From contig OW240913.1 in NCBI GenBank assembly GCA_933207985.1, positions 261,242,734-261,306,733 on the forward strand: DNA of 64,000 nucleotides. Direction: 5' to 3'. Shown one piece after another: positions 12,572-25,321 of this stretch. The position numbers were made by a program, and so were the translations under genes. The notes below the pieces were generated by a model. The model was not told the DNA's origin, searched no databases, and worked only from the letters and a program-made list of their open reading frames with translations. Source of the stretch: Pelobates cultripes. Taxonomy: Eukaryota; Chordata; Amphibia; Anura; Pelobatidae. Numbering within the stretch: position 1 is the first letter of the stretch; each line of letters opens with the position of its first letter.

Positions 12572-15500
12572 CACAGACTTATCAGGTGAAACTATTTGCA
12601 TTAAAATACAATAACGTTAACTATAATCTTCCTAGATCAGCCATTCTTCATCTGCTGAAGTTCTAAGTGACAAACTTCGCTTTCCTGCATTCCTGAGGAC
12701 GATACCTAATGATGCCCATCAGACCAGAGCAATGGCTAAACTCATTGAAACATCTGGCTGGAACTGGATTGGAATGATAGTCATGGATGATGAATATGGT
12801 CGCTCAGCTTTAGAGAGCTTTGGAACACAGACTATGACCATCAATGTATGCATTGCGTTTAAAGAAGTTATACCTGCACATTTATCTGATAGTACAATAC
12901 AATCTAAGATAGACGAAACAGTCAAAACAATACAACAAGAAACCAGGGTAAATGTTATTGTTGCCTTTTTGAAACCTTCACTTTTAATCAGACTGTTTAA
13001 AAAAGTATTAGAAGTGGGAATGCAAAAAACCTGGATTGCGAGCGACAGCTGGTCTTCAGCTGTTGGAATTAGTTCTATTCCAAACATCCACAGAATTGGC
13101 CAAGTGATTGGGTTTATATTTAAAAGTGGAGACACTTCATCATTTAACAAGTATCTCAGAGATCTAGACCACAAACAGTTTGAGGAGAATCGACTTTTGG
13201 ACCAATATGCTGCACTACTTTCTGATTGCCCCAAAATAAAATTTAATGAATTATATAACTGCATTACCAATTATTCAAAGGAGCAAGTATATAACATAAA
13301 GAGGAACAAATTCAAAACTTTAAGGGAGGATTTTCTATCTGCGATGGTGCGGCCAGGGGTGGTTTACAGTACTCAACTAGCAGTAACTGCCATTGCAAAT
13401 GCAATTCGACATATATGTGTGGACCGAAACTGCGCAAATCCAACTGCTTTTGCTCCCTGGGAGGTAAACTGATTACATTAAATGCTATTTTTACCAAATG
13501 CCATATTTAAAATATATTACTAGAAAATTAGATTTCACTTTACTGATTCAAGCAAAATCTTAAGATTTATGATGCATTTCCATTTAGACTATAAAGCATC
13601 ATGTTACTACTTTGTTTGTAAATCTCTTTTCTATGCTATGCCTCGGGTAACGTACCAAGAAATATGTGGTTATTTTGAATACAAGATAGCTGAATATATA
13701 TAAATGCATGCAGCTTGTGAGAGTTTACAGACTAAGCAACTGAGAGAAAGAAAGGTATTATTAGGGACTAAAGATGTCCTCAACTGTTCGCTGAGGATCA
13801 AGATGAATGCAGTTACATGGGACTATCATTGAGTGTCTTTGATTCTTACTATTAGTTGATATTGATTTTCTCCTATTTACCTCCTGGACAGCATCCATTG
13901 TAGCGCTTTGCATTCTTAGTGAGCTGTCCAGGAGGTGGGAGGGTCTGGGAGGGAGGGTCTGCTGCTGATTGGCTGGAATGTGTCTGCTGACTGTGAGGTA
14001 CAGGGTCAAAGTTTACTCAATGATGAGTCCACGGCGAACTGTTCGTGGCGGACCGTTCGCGAACCGTTCAGCGAACAGTTCGGGACATCACTATTGGTAA
14101 CATTATAAGGAGGCAACAGGAGCAAAATTGTGAGGGATGCCACCTGAAATTTTATATTTTGTCTCCTTTTCACTATATTGTGTCTCATCCAAGATGGGTT
14201 AGGGAGATTAATATAACATAGATTACATATGCTAAGCATCAAGTTAGAGCTCAGCTGATTGCATACATGTAGATAGAAGAGTCTGATAACTAGGTAGTAT
14301 GATAAAGCTTAGACTGATATGAATACCTAGTTTGAAACAGATACTAAACAGCGGATATGATGGTAATCTGCATTACATTGCATTTAAAGAGATGGTATCT
14401 GGAATCCCCTGGCACTGTTAAAACATTTTCAAATAGTTTGACACTGAATGAGGACCCTGGGTGACCATAACCTGGCCCATTTGCACAGTTTAGCCAGAGT
14501 GGCTGACCACTCTCATTCTAACATAGCCACCCATTTCTGGTGTTGCTAAGGAAGAGTATATTCTATGACTTTTCTGTACCTCTAGTGGGGGCTTAGCTGT
14601 GGCAACCAAGGACCCTCATTTAATTTTGAGTCAAACTATATCAGTGTTACTCACTATAATTTAAAGTGAATTAAAAGAGAATTTCAAAGTGAATGCCAAA
14701 CTAGCCAAACTGAAAGCATAACTGACCAAGAGATTTTTTTTTGGTTTAGCTATTTTGACCTTAAATTTGAAATTCACTTTGAAATCCCTGCAATTCTCAG
14801 TTAGTGAATGTATATTTCCACATTATACTTGTTTCTTTCCAATGAAATAGCACTTTCACTTAGTAATTCTCAAGTTCCATCTCTTCATTTGTTTTCTTTC
14901 TATTATATTACTTTATACCGTACCCCCTTTATCTCTTTCTTCCTGTCTTTCTGGTAATTTCTTTCCTTTCCTTAGGACAGTAAATAAGCCTTGTGTACAG
15001 AAGGGAAACAGCTCAAAGCAGCTGTCATGAAAGTATGCAAACATAATTTCTCCATCTGTGTTACTGAAGTAAAAGTAGCAAGTTGCCAGAAACCCATTTG
15101 TGATTGACTCAGTTGCGGAACCATGATGGAGCTCAGCCTCCACTGGACCGCCAGGGATCCTGCTCATACCTTACTGGACCACCAGCCACACTTAGAATAT
15201 CCTGTACATACACAAACAAAATTCAGCAACCACACACACAACACTCAACCAGCATACACAGACAGTCAGCCACCATGCAACTCTTGCCACACGCAAATCC
15301 ACCACTACACACTATTACACCGCTCACAGAATCAGAGCACAAGGCTCTAGGGAGAGGTCCCAATCTGGCATCATGCCTAGGGCCCTGGGCAACCTTGCAC
15401 TGGCTTTTAGGATAATGATCTTGATAAAGCTGACCAAGAAAAAATTATTTGAAGAAGCTCTGGAGAGTTTAATATGCATATTGTCTAGTGAAAAAAAAAT

Positions 15501-18500
15501 CTACACCTAGATATACCTATGTTGGTGAAGGTTCCTGGTGCTATATTTATTCTATATAGCATCACCCTGAACTGGAAATGCAAACCTGCATTGGTGAATT
15601 TTATGGTGGCGTTGTAAGATAGGGATATGATAATAGGTGTCTTTCTAATTAAAGATGAGCCATGCATCTACAATGACTTAAAATTCTTAAGATTAAGTTA
15701 CTTGTTAAATTTGAAAAGATAGGTGTCAAGTTCTAGTTCCCTTGGGGAAGAATAAGCGTAGGAATACACACCAGAGAACATTTTTTATTGGAAAAAGAAC
15801 AATAAGTCTGATTTTGAGGAGTGTGAATACATATTCAGGCAAGGCTGTCCTTTTGTTTTCATGATGTATTCTGGTTTTGGAAGAAGGACATCTAAATGCT
15901 ATCTTGCCCGTTGTTAATGGCATTAAACAATCTTGCTCATGTTTTGTGACAACCAAAATTGTCTAAAAAGCCATAAAAGGAATAGGACCCATTAGCTCTG
16001 GAACATCTTGCAAAATCTGATTTGTCTCTTCTCAAGGACTCAGACCTTGATTATTCTGGACATGGGCTATAGGATCTTGAATCCCTGTAGGCATCAGACT
16101 ATCTCTAAAATCTCTTCTTGAACAGCTTTTGCCTGGAGTAAAGTCAGTGGGCCTTAAACCAAAATAAACAAATGAATAGGGCTAAAGAGAAAATATGGCA
16201 AAGTCAGTGGCGTACACACAATCCATGGGGCCCCAGTGCGAAACTGATCTGTGGGCCCCTCCCTCCCCTATTCTCTCCCACCCCCTTCTCTATTCCCCCC
16301 CCCCCCGACAGACACACACATACATAGACACACACACACACACACATACATACAAACAGACAGGCACACATATATACATACAGACAGACACACACACACC
16401 CATACATACAGACTGACACACACACACATACAGACAGACACACAGACACATACACATAGGCACACACAGACAGGCAGACACAGACAGACAGACACACATA
16501 CATACATACACATACACACGACGCACATACATACACGACGCACAACACACACAATATTTAAGTCACCCTCCTGTTTCTTACCTTTTAGGTGCAGGAGGGT
16601 GACTGGGGTCCAGTGGTGGCTCAGGTGGATGGGAGTCAGAATTCCCACTCTGACTCCCTGGTCTTCCTACTGCGCTGCTCTCAGTGTTAGCTGGGAGGAG
16701 TGACGTGCAGTCACTTCCTCCCAGCTCGGTGTGATGTAATCACAGGGGGCCCGGTCGTGCTGTTAAAGCGCCCAGCGCAGACCGGGCTCCCTTACAATCT
16801 ATATTCCTTCAGGTGGCCCTGACAGCATGGGCCACCCGCTGGACCCCTTGGACGGCAGCCCCGGCAGTTTGCCGCGCCGGCCGGGGCCGCAAAAGATAAT
16901 GGTGGGTTCTGCATAAACAGAAACAAAGTGATTTAACTCCTAAATGAAAGTGAATTGAGCAGTGAAATTGCAGGGGAATGATCTATACACTAAAACTGCT
17001 TTATTTAGCAAAAGTAATTTAGGTGACTATAGTGTTCCTTTAATTATTATTTTATGAGAAATGGGACTTTCCCTTAGAAACTGCATGTGGAAGCATAATA
17101 TAGAATAGACTGACATTTAGCATTATTAGAACCTCTTTTCTGGTCTTTTTTTGTAGGCAGACATTGTGCCAGGGAACTTGGGTAAATCTTGACTCTAAAG
17201 ATAAGTGGGGGCCAGAAACAGTTTGTGAAACTATTAGCCCATTTGGAATATTTTTACCTCTAGGTTCCATTGCACCTGGTAATGCATGAATCATGCATCT
17301 TCAATCCAAAGGCCTCTAAAATGTATTAAAAAAAATAAATAGTTTTCTTGCTGAGTCTTACTATACTTTTAGCCTATGCGCAAAGAATAGGTAAGTGAAC
17401 CCTGAAGGCAAATTTATCATTTATACAGTAGAGTTAGAAACAATGCACACTAGTTAGTAGTGTAACTAGTTGAAGTAATTTATTAATCTTAAATGATCAC
17501 TATAGGGTCAGGAAGACAAACATGTACACTGCTCAAAAAAATAAAGGGAACACAAAAATAACACATCCTAGATCTGAATGAATTAAATATTCTTCGGAAA
17601 TATTTTGTTCTTTATATAGTTGAATGTGTTGACAACAAAATAACACAAAAATTAAAAAATGGAAATCAAATTTTTCAACCCATGGAGGTTTGGATTTGGA
17701 GTCACACTCAAAATTAAGATGGAAAAACACACTACAGGCTGATCCAACTTTGATGTAATGTCCTTAAAACAAGTCAAAATGAGGCTCACTAGTGTGTGTG
17801 GCCTCCACGTGCCTCTATGACCTCCCTACAATGCCTGTGCATGCTCCTGATGAGGTGGCAGATGGTCTCCTGAGGGATCTCCTCCCAGACCTGCCAACTC
17901 CTGAACAGTCTGTGGTGCAACGTGACGTTGGTGGATGGAGCGAGACATGATGTCCCAGATGTGCTCAATTGGATTCAGGTCTGGGGAACGGGCGTGCCAG
18001 TCCATAGCATCAATGCCTTCGTCTTGCAGGAACTGCTGACACACTCCAGCCACATGAGGTCTAGCATTGTCTTGCATTAGGAGGAACCCAGGACCAACCG
18101 CACCAGCATATGGTCTCACAAGGGGTCTGAGGATCTCATCTCGGTACCTAATGGCAGTCAGGTGACCTCTGGCGAGCACATGCAGGGCTGTGCAGCCCCC
18201 CAAAGAAATGCCACACCACACCATTACTGACCCACTTTCAAACCGGTCATGCTGGAGGATGTTGCAGGCAGCAGAACGTTCTCCATGGCATCTCCAGACT
18301 CTGTCACGTCTGTCACATGTGCTCAGTGTGAACCTGCTTTCATCTGTGAAGAGCACAGGGGCCAGTGGCGAATTTGCCAATCTTGGTGTTCTCTGGCAAA
18401 TGCCAAATGTCCTGCACGGTGTTGGGCTGTAAGCACAACCCCCACCTGTGGACGTCAGGCCCTCATACCACCCTCATGGAGTCTGTTTCTGACCATTTGA

Positions 18501-21500
18501 GGAGACACATGCACATTTGTGGCCTGCTGGAGGTCATTTTGCAGGGCTCTGACAGTGCTCCTCCTGTTCCTCCTTGCACAAAGGCGGAGATAGCAGACCT
18601 GCTGCTGGGTTGTTGCCCTCCTACGGCCTCCTCCACATTTCCTGATGTACTGGCCTGTCTCCTGGTAGCACCTCCATGCTCTGGACACTACGCTGACCGA
18701 CACAGCAAACCTTCTTGCCACAGCTCGCATTGATGTGCCATCCTGGATGAGCTGCACTACCTGAGCCACTTGTGTGGGTTGTAGACTCCGTCTCATGCTA
18801 CCACTAGAGTGAAAGCACTGCCAGCATTCAAAAATGACCAAAACATCAGCCAGGAAGCATAGGAACTGAGAAGTGGTCTGTGGTCACCACCTGCAGAACC
18901 ACTCCTTTATTGGGGGTGTCTTACTAATTGCCTATAGTTTCCACCTGTTGTCTATCCCATTTGCACAACAGCATGTGAAATTGATTGTCACTCAGTGTTG
19001 CTTCCTAAGTGTACAGTTTGATTTCACAGAAGTGTGATTGACTTAAGTGTTCCCTTTATTTTTTTGAGCAGTGTATTTCTGACCCTATAGTGCTAAACTC
19101 ACCATATAGGTGGCTTGCCCCCCCTTATCCTCCCTATAAAAGTTTAAAACTCACCTTATATCCAGCGCCGCAGGGGTGCGCCGACGCTGACCCCTTTGTG
19201 ATATCATCAAAATGGCCGATTTTTAGCCAATCCAATACTTTCCCTGAGTGGCTAAAATCGGCATTGGGGGCAGGGCCAAATGCTGTTTTGGCCAATCAGG
19301 ACCTCCTCATAGAGATACATTTAATCAATTCAGCGTCTCCAGGAGTAGTTATTTCATATAGTAAATGAAATATACCTTTAAGATAGGAGCAGTGTTTCAT
19401 AAATGTATAAAACTGAATAAAACTTAATAAAACGTAACACAATTCAATTAAAATACCAATGTATTGGTGAATAAGAAAGTCCCAATGATCCCAATAATTT
19501 ATGTACTTTAAGATCATAGATGATGGTCTTAAGTTACAGATATTTTCCTCCGTTCTATAAAGAAATAAAATGGAGATCCATATTGCTTACTGTGTTGAAT
19601 ACTTTAATAACATTTCTGAATTAAAATACACTCACAATTTGCAGATCTCTACCAAGTGTTTATGGAAAGGCTTGTTGTTGGGGGTAGTTATCACGGTTCT
19701 ACAGTTTGGCCGGTAGATGAAAACCAGTCACCAGAGTGGGTAGTCCGACGAGCCAGGATCAGGAGAATGGAGAGCAGCGGAGTCAGGAACAAGGCCAGAG
19801 TCAGGAACCAGGAACAAACAGGAAACAGGAAACACAGGAACAAGGAGACTTCTGGGGAACAGGAAACCACGCAAGGGCAAGGAGGTACTGGGATTTGCTG
19901 TTTAAATAGGCTGCACTAATTAGCAGCAGGGCTGGTTACTACTATCAGGTGAGTAACCGTGGCAACATACTGAAGGAGCTGATCATTAATATCAGCTGAA
20001 AACTCAGCCACAGAAAAAGGAAGGGTTACTGTTTAAAACAGCATAGAAACCCTGACAGTACCTGCCCCTCAACGACTCCCCCCATATCTGCTGGTGGGTC
20101 CAGGCTTCATGGGGAAGCGGGCGTGATAGGAATGAAGGAGGGATGGTACATGGACATCAGAGGCTGGAACCCAGGAGCGTTCCTCTGCACCAAGTATTGG
20201 ATCTGTCCTCTGAACACTCGTGAGTCAATGATGCTGTGTATTTCATATTCCTCATGATTGTCAACCAGAACAGGACGTGGACGTGGCACTGAGGTGGTGT
20301 AACGATTACATACCAATGGTTTCAAGAGGGAAACATGGAATACATTCGAGATGCGCATGCTAGCAGGAAGGTCAAGTGCGTAAGCTACAGGGTTAACCCT
20401 TCGAAGTATACGAAATGGCCCAACGTATCGGGGTGCCAGTTTTTGTGAAGGAACACAGAGCCGTAGGTTGCAAGAAGGCAGCCAAACCCTCTCTCAGACC
20501 CTCTCTCCGACCTGATAGGTAGGTGCAGGAAGGTGTCTGCGGTCGGCCTGGAGTTTGTAGTTCTGCATTGCGCGATGCAAAGAGTTCTGAACCTGCACCC
20601 AAGTGGAACAGAGTTCCCTGAGATGTTCCTCCAATGCTGGTATCCCTTGTGGCATGAACGTATCAGGCAACATGGACGGTTCAAACCCATAGTTCGCCAA
20701 GAACGGGGATAGCCGGGAAGAGGCATTAAACCAGTTGTTCTGGTGGATTAGAAATGTAGCAACGAATAAACTGTTTCAAGGCTAGGTTAGCTCGTTCTGC
20801 AGCACCATTGGATTGCGGGTGGTAGGCCGAGGAGAAGGAAAGCTGAATTCCCATCTGTGTGCAAAAAGCTCTCCAAAATCTGGACACAAACTGGCTACCC
20901 CTATCTGAGATTATTACTTTGGGTAACCCATGCAAACGAAAGACCTCCCGAGCAAAAATTTTTGCTAGTTCTTGAGAAGTTGGTAGTTTTTTCAAGGGTA
21001 TGCAATGCAACATCTTGTAAAATCGGTCAACAACCATGAGAACGACTGTATTGCCACTGGAGACCGGAAGATCTATGATAAAGTCCATGAACAAGTGAGT
21101 CCAGGGTCGTTCACCATTAGGTATGGTTTGCAGGAGACCCACTGGAGGGTGTCGTGGGGTTTTATTTTGTGCGTACACAGGACAGGCAGCTACAAAAGCG
21201 GTGACATCCGAACGGAGATTAGGCCACCAAAATTGCTGAGAGACAGACCAGATTAACTGTTTTTTGCCTGGATGTCCAGCTGCTTTCGGGTTGTGATATG
21301 TACTTAATAATTTAGTACGGAGATGAATGGGTACAAAACAACGGCCATTAGGTTTCTCTGGAGGAGCATTAATTTGTTCAGCCAGAATCTCCTCACCTAG
21401 AGGTGAGGTGAGGTTAGTATGGATGGTGGCCAGTATACGGTCCGGAGGAATCACAGGAGTAGGGGTTATCTCCTCTCTAGATGGAGGGGAGAACTGTTGA

Positions 21501-24500
21501 GACAAGGCATCAGCCCGAATGTTTTTAGTACCGGGCAAGTAAGAAACCACATAATTGAATCTTGATAGGAAGAGAGCCCATCTAGCTTGCTGGGGGGAAA
21601 GCCGCTTAGCTTTGGAAAGATATGTAAATTCTTGTGGTCTGTGAGGATGAGAATTGACACTGAATTACCCTCAAGAAGGTGCCTCCATTCTTGGAGAGCT
21701 AAAATTATAGCTAGAAGTTCTCGATCACCAATCTGGTAATTGCATTCCGCCGGGATCAATTTCTTCGAGAAATACCCGCACGGATGCCTGGAGCTCTCTG
21801 GGTTAGGACGTTGAGACAGGAGGGTGCCTACTCCTGTCTCAGACGCATCGACTTCAAGAATGAATGATAAGGCAGGGTTAGGGTGTGCCAGTATAGGAGC
21901 AGCAGCAAAGGCGACTTTGAGAGACTCAAAGGCAGTAATGGCTTCCTGTGACCAATGCTGTGGATCAGCATCTCTCCTGGTCATATCCGTGAGAGGTTTC
22001 ACCAAGGAAGAAAAGTTGCATATGAACTTCCGATAATAATTGGTGAAGCCAAGAAAACGCTGTAGAGAGCGAAGACCCGTAGGTCGAGGCCATTGTAGTA
22101 CAGCAGAAAGTTTCTCTGGATCCATAGAGAATCCAGCATCTGAGATAACATAGCCCAAGAATGTGACCTGTTTGCAGTTGAACTCACATTTCTCCAATTT
22201 ACAGAACAGATTATTTTCTCTGAGTCTTTGTAGAACACGAGAAACATTTGCGTGATGGTTCTCGAGAGATGTGGAATGGATAAGAATATCGTCAAGATAA
22301 ACCACCACACATTGCTGCAGCATATCTCGCAGGACATAATTTATAAATTCCTGGAAAACCGCCGGAGCATTGCAAAGACCAACGGGCATTACTAGGTATT
22401 CGTAATGCCCGCTGCTGGTGTTAAATGCGGTTTTCAATTTGTGGCCCTCTTTTATCCGGACGAGATTATTTGCCCCTCTCAGATCAAGTTTATTGAAGAC
22501 CGTTGCTCCCTTGAGGCGGTTGAATAACTCTGTGATGAGCGGAATGGGGTAGGCATTCTTAATGGTGATGCGATTGAGACCCCTATAGTCGATACACGGT
22601 CTCAACTCACTCTTCTTTTTCACAAAGAAAAAAGCCGGCCCTGGCAGAAGAAGATGACTTCCAAATGAATCCCCATGACAACGCATCGGTAACATACTCC
22701 TCCATAGCTCGATTCTCTGCTACAGACAGCGGGTAAATCCGGCCTCGGGGAGGAATGGCACCAGGTTGGAGTTCGATACCACAGTCATACGGACGGTGTG
22801 GCGGCAGAACGTTGGCTTGACCCTTGTCAAATACATCTTGGAATTCTTGGTACTCAGCGGGTAAGGAAGAGGCAGAAAATGTGCCCAAAACTTTGGCTGG
22901 TTTCCGGAGACAAGAAAATGTGCATTGCTGGGACCAAAATAATATCTCAGATTTGCGCCAATCAATTGTGGGGTTATGCTTCTGTAGCCAAGGGTATCCC
23001 AAAACAACCTGGTAATATGGAGAAGAAATTAGCTGGAATTGGATCGTCTCATGATGTAGAGCCCCTATGGCCAGAGATATGGGCACGGTCTCCTGGGTCA
23101 GGTGGGTTGGCTGTATTGGTCTGCCATTGATGGCTTTGAAAGCTAGTGGAGAGGCCGTAAGGGTATAGAGTGCTCTGATGCAAATGCACAGTCTATAAAC
23201 AAGCCTGCGGCCCCAGAATCAAGCAATGCCTGGGTTTTAGTGGATGAATCAGGCCAGGAGAGGATAATAGGCACCAGTTTGTCCTCATAAATCTCTGGGT
23301 CTGCAGAAAGACCACCCAAGATCTGCCCCTGACAGTATCTTGGGTGAGGGCCCTTTACTGGACGAATCTGGCAAAACTTTAACATGTGACCCTGGTGTCC
23401 GCAGTATAGGTACAGGCCCTCCCTTCTCCTAAAGGCTCTCTCCTTGACAGAGAGGTGTGAGAAGCCTAACTGCCTCGGCTCCACACCCGCAGAGGGCTCA
23501 GGCTCAGGAGGTTTGGGTGGGCAAGAAAAGCTCTGTGCCAAATATGCAGGAGGTCTCCGCAGGTGCTCCCTGGATGAGGATCTCTCTCGGAGTCTGATAT
23601 CAATGAGGGTGACAAAGGATATCAGTTCCTCAAGATCTTTAGGTAATTCTCTGGCTGCAATCTCATTTTTAATAACATTGGAGAGCCCCTGTGCAAAGGC
23701 AGCCACGAGAGTCTCGTTGTCCCAGCCACCCTCTGCTGCCATGGTACGGAATTCACTGGCATACTCGACAATAGTTCTCTTGCCTTGAGCATTAGACATG
23801 AGTTGTTTGGCAGTAGGGGTGGAGCGAGCTGGAATATCAAAAACCCTTTTAAAGGACGCAACAAATTCAGGGTAATTGTAAATAATGGGCCTCTCTGCTT
23901 CCCAGAGAGGTTTTGCCCAAGCTAGGGCTTTTTCAGACAGCAAAGAAATCAAGAACTGGACTTTATCTCTGTCTGTAGGAAATCTCTGGGGAAGCATTTC
24001 AAGGTATCCTCTAACCTGATTTACAAATTCTTTGCACTGAGCTGGGTTGCCCCCAAAATACTGAGGGAGCGGGACAGACCCAGTCATTCCTCTAGCCGCA
24101 ACAGATTTGGAGGCTACAACCGGTGCTAGAACAGGAAGTGAGGCAGAGGCGGCCGCCATCGCAGGCTGGCCGGGTGCTGGATCCAGATGAGCATACTGGT
24201 CCAAATGATGGTTCTGCTGGTCCCACCGAGTAACTAGGTTAGGTATAGGTGTATTGCCTGTACCATCTGTATTCATGGACCTTGCGTAATGTTAGGGACC
24301 AGGAACCAGACAGAGATAGAACTAGATGCAAAAACACCTTTATTAATAAATAACAAATAAAGAAATAACCAAAAGCAAAGTCCAGGAGGCAAGCAGGGGT
24401 CAGTCACCAGAGCGGTTAGTCAGACGAGCCAGGATCAGGAGAACGGAGAGCAGCGGAGTCAGGAACAAGGCCAGAGTCAAGAACCAGGAACAAACAGGAA

Positions 24501-25284
24501 ACACAGGAACAAGGAGACTTCTGGGGAACAGGAAACCATGCAAGGGCAAGAGGTACTGGCATTTGCTGATTAAATAGGCTGCACTAATTAGCAGCAGGGC
24601 TGGTTACTACTATCAGGTGAGTAACCATGGCAACATACTGAAGGAGCTTATCGTTGATATCAGCTGAAAACTCAGCCACAGAAAAAGGAAGGGTTACTGT
24701 TTAAAATAGCATAGAAACCCTGATAATGTATAAAAGTGGGCCATCTGGCCATAATAAAATAGTTTATTTTCACCCTTCACTCAGTCTTGACTAGTGTTTG
24801 GTGTACCAGCTATAGTCTCTGCAGGAGAGCTCTAATCACTAGAAGCTGGATCCATGACCCTGTTACAGGGTGGGAACTGACAGCGAGAGCCCAGGCAAGC
24901 TGTGGCGGCAAGGGGCTGGAGCGCTGATGGTGTCCTGGCGATAATTCGGGAGCGTGTTTGACGGAGGTACCCAGTTGGGGTACCAGGTGGTCCGCCAGAC
25001 TATTTATGAAATATATAACTTATAAATATAGATTTTTTTAATGCTTGTTTAAAATATGGATTTATTTAGTTGTCTAAAATGACACTAAAACATGACTTGA
25101 TATATAACTGTACTATTGACGTACTGTTTGACACATTGTAATAGGATTCTAAAAAACAAAGTTGCTAGAAGCTCTAAAAATATTCGAGCATCTAACAATT
25201 TTAGAATTCGGTTTCCTAGTCTTGAGATATAACAGTAAATTAAACTTTTGAATTAAGAGTGCAGTATTTTGATATAATTTCAGG

Positions 25285-25321
<37 letters not shown>

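Larger units (their letters stand above)
17489..19381. mobile_element. T2-like MITE split by a Tc1 insertion
   Basis: TTAAATGATCACTATAGGGTC starts it and ACCTTTAA ends it, with TTAA at 17489-17492 and 19378-19381. Without the inner Tc1 (17527-19073), CACTATAGGGTCAGGAA and TTTCTGACCCTATAGTG form a hairpin. The MITE itself is about 350 bp. Confidence 0.65.
19686..24725 (-). mobile_element. Ty3/gypsy LTR retrotransposon with chromodomain, decayed
   Basis: Minus-strand order is LTR, gag with protease, reverse transcriptase, RNase H, integrase, chromodomain, LTR. The two LTRs flank the coding part. The chromodomain after integrase marks a chromovirus-type lineage. Several frameshifts break pol. 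The left boundary is approximate because the left LTR is truncated or rearranged there. Confidence 0.88.

Noticed and set aside
12719..13270. 183-codon open frame on the minus strand
   Set aside because: It lies antisense to GPRC6A exon 3, whose + strand translation is clearly conserved.
22798..23130. 110-codon + strand frame
   Set aside because: It is antisense to the gypsy protease-RT segment.
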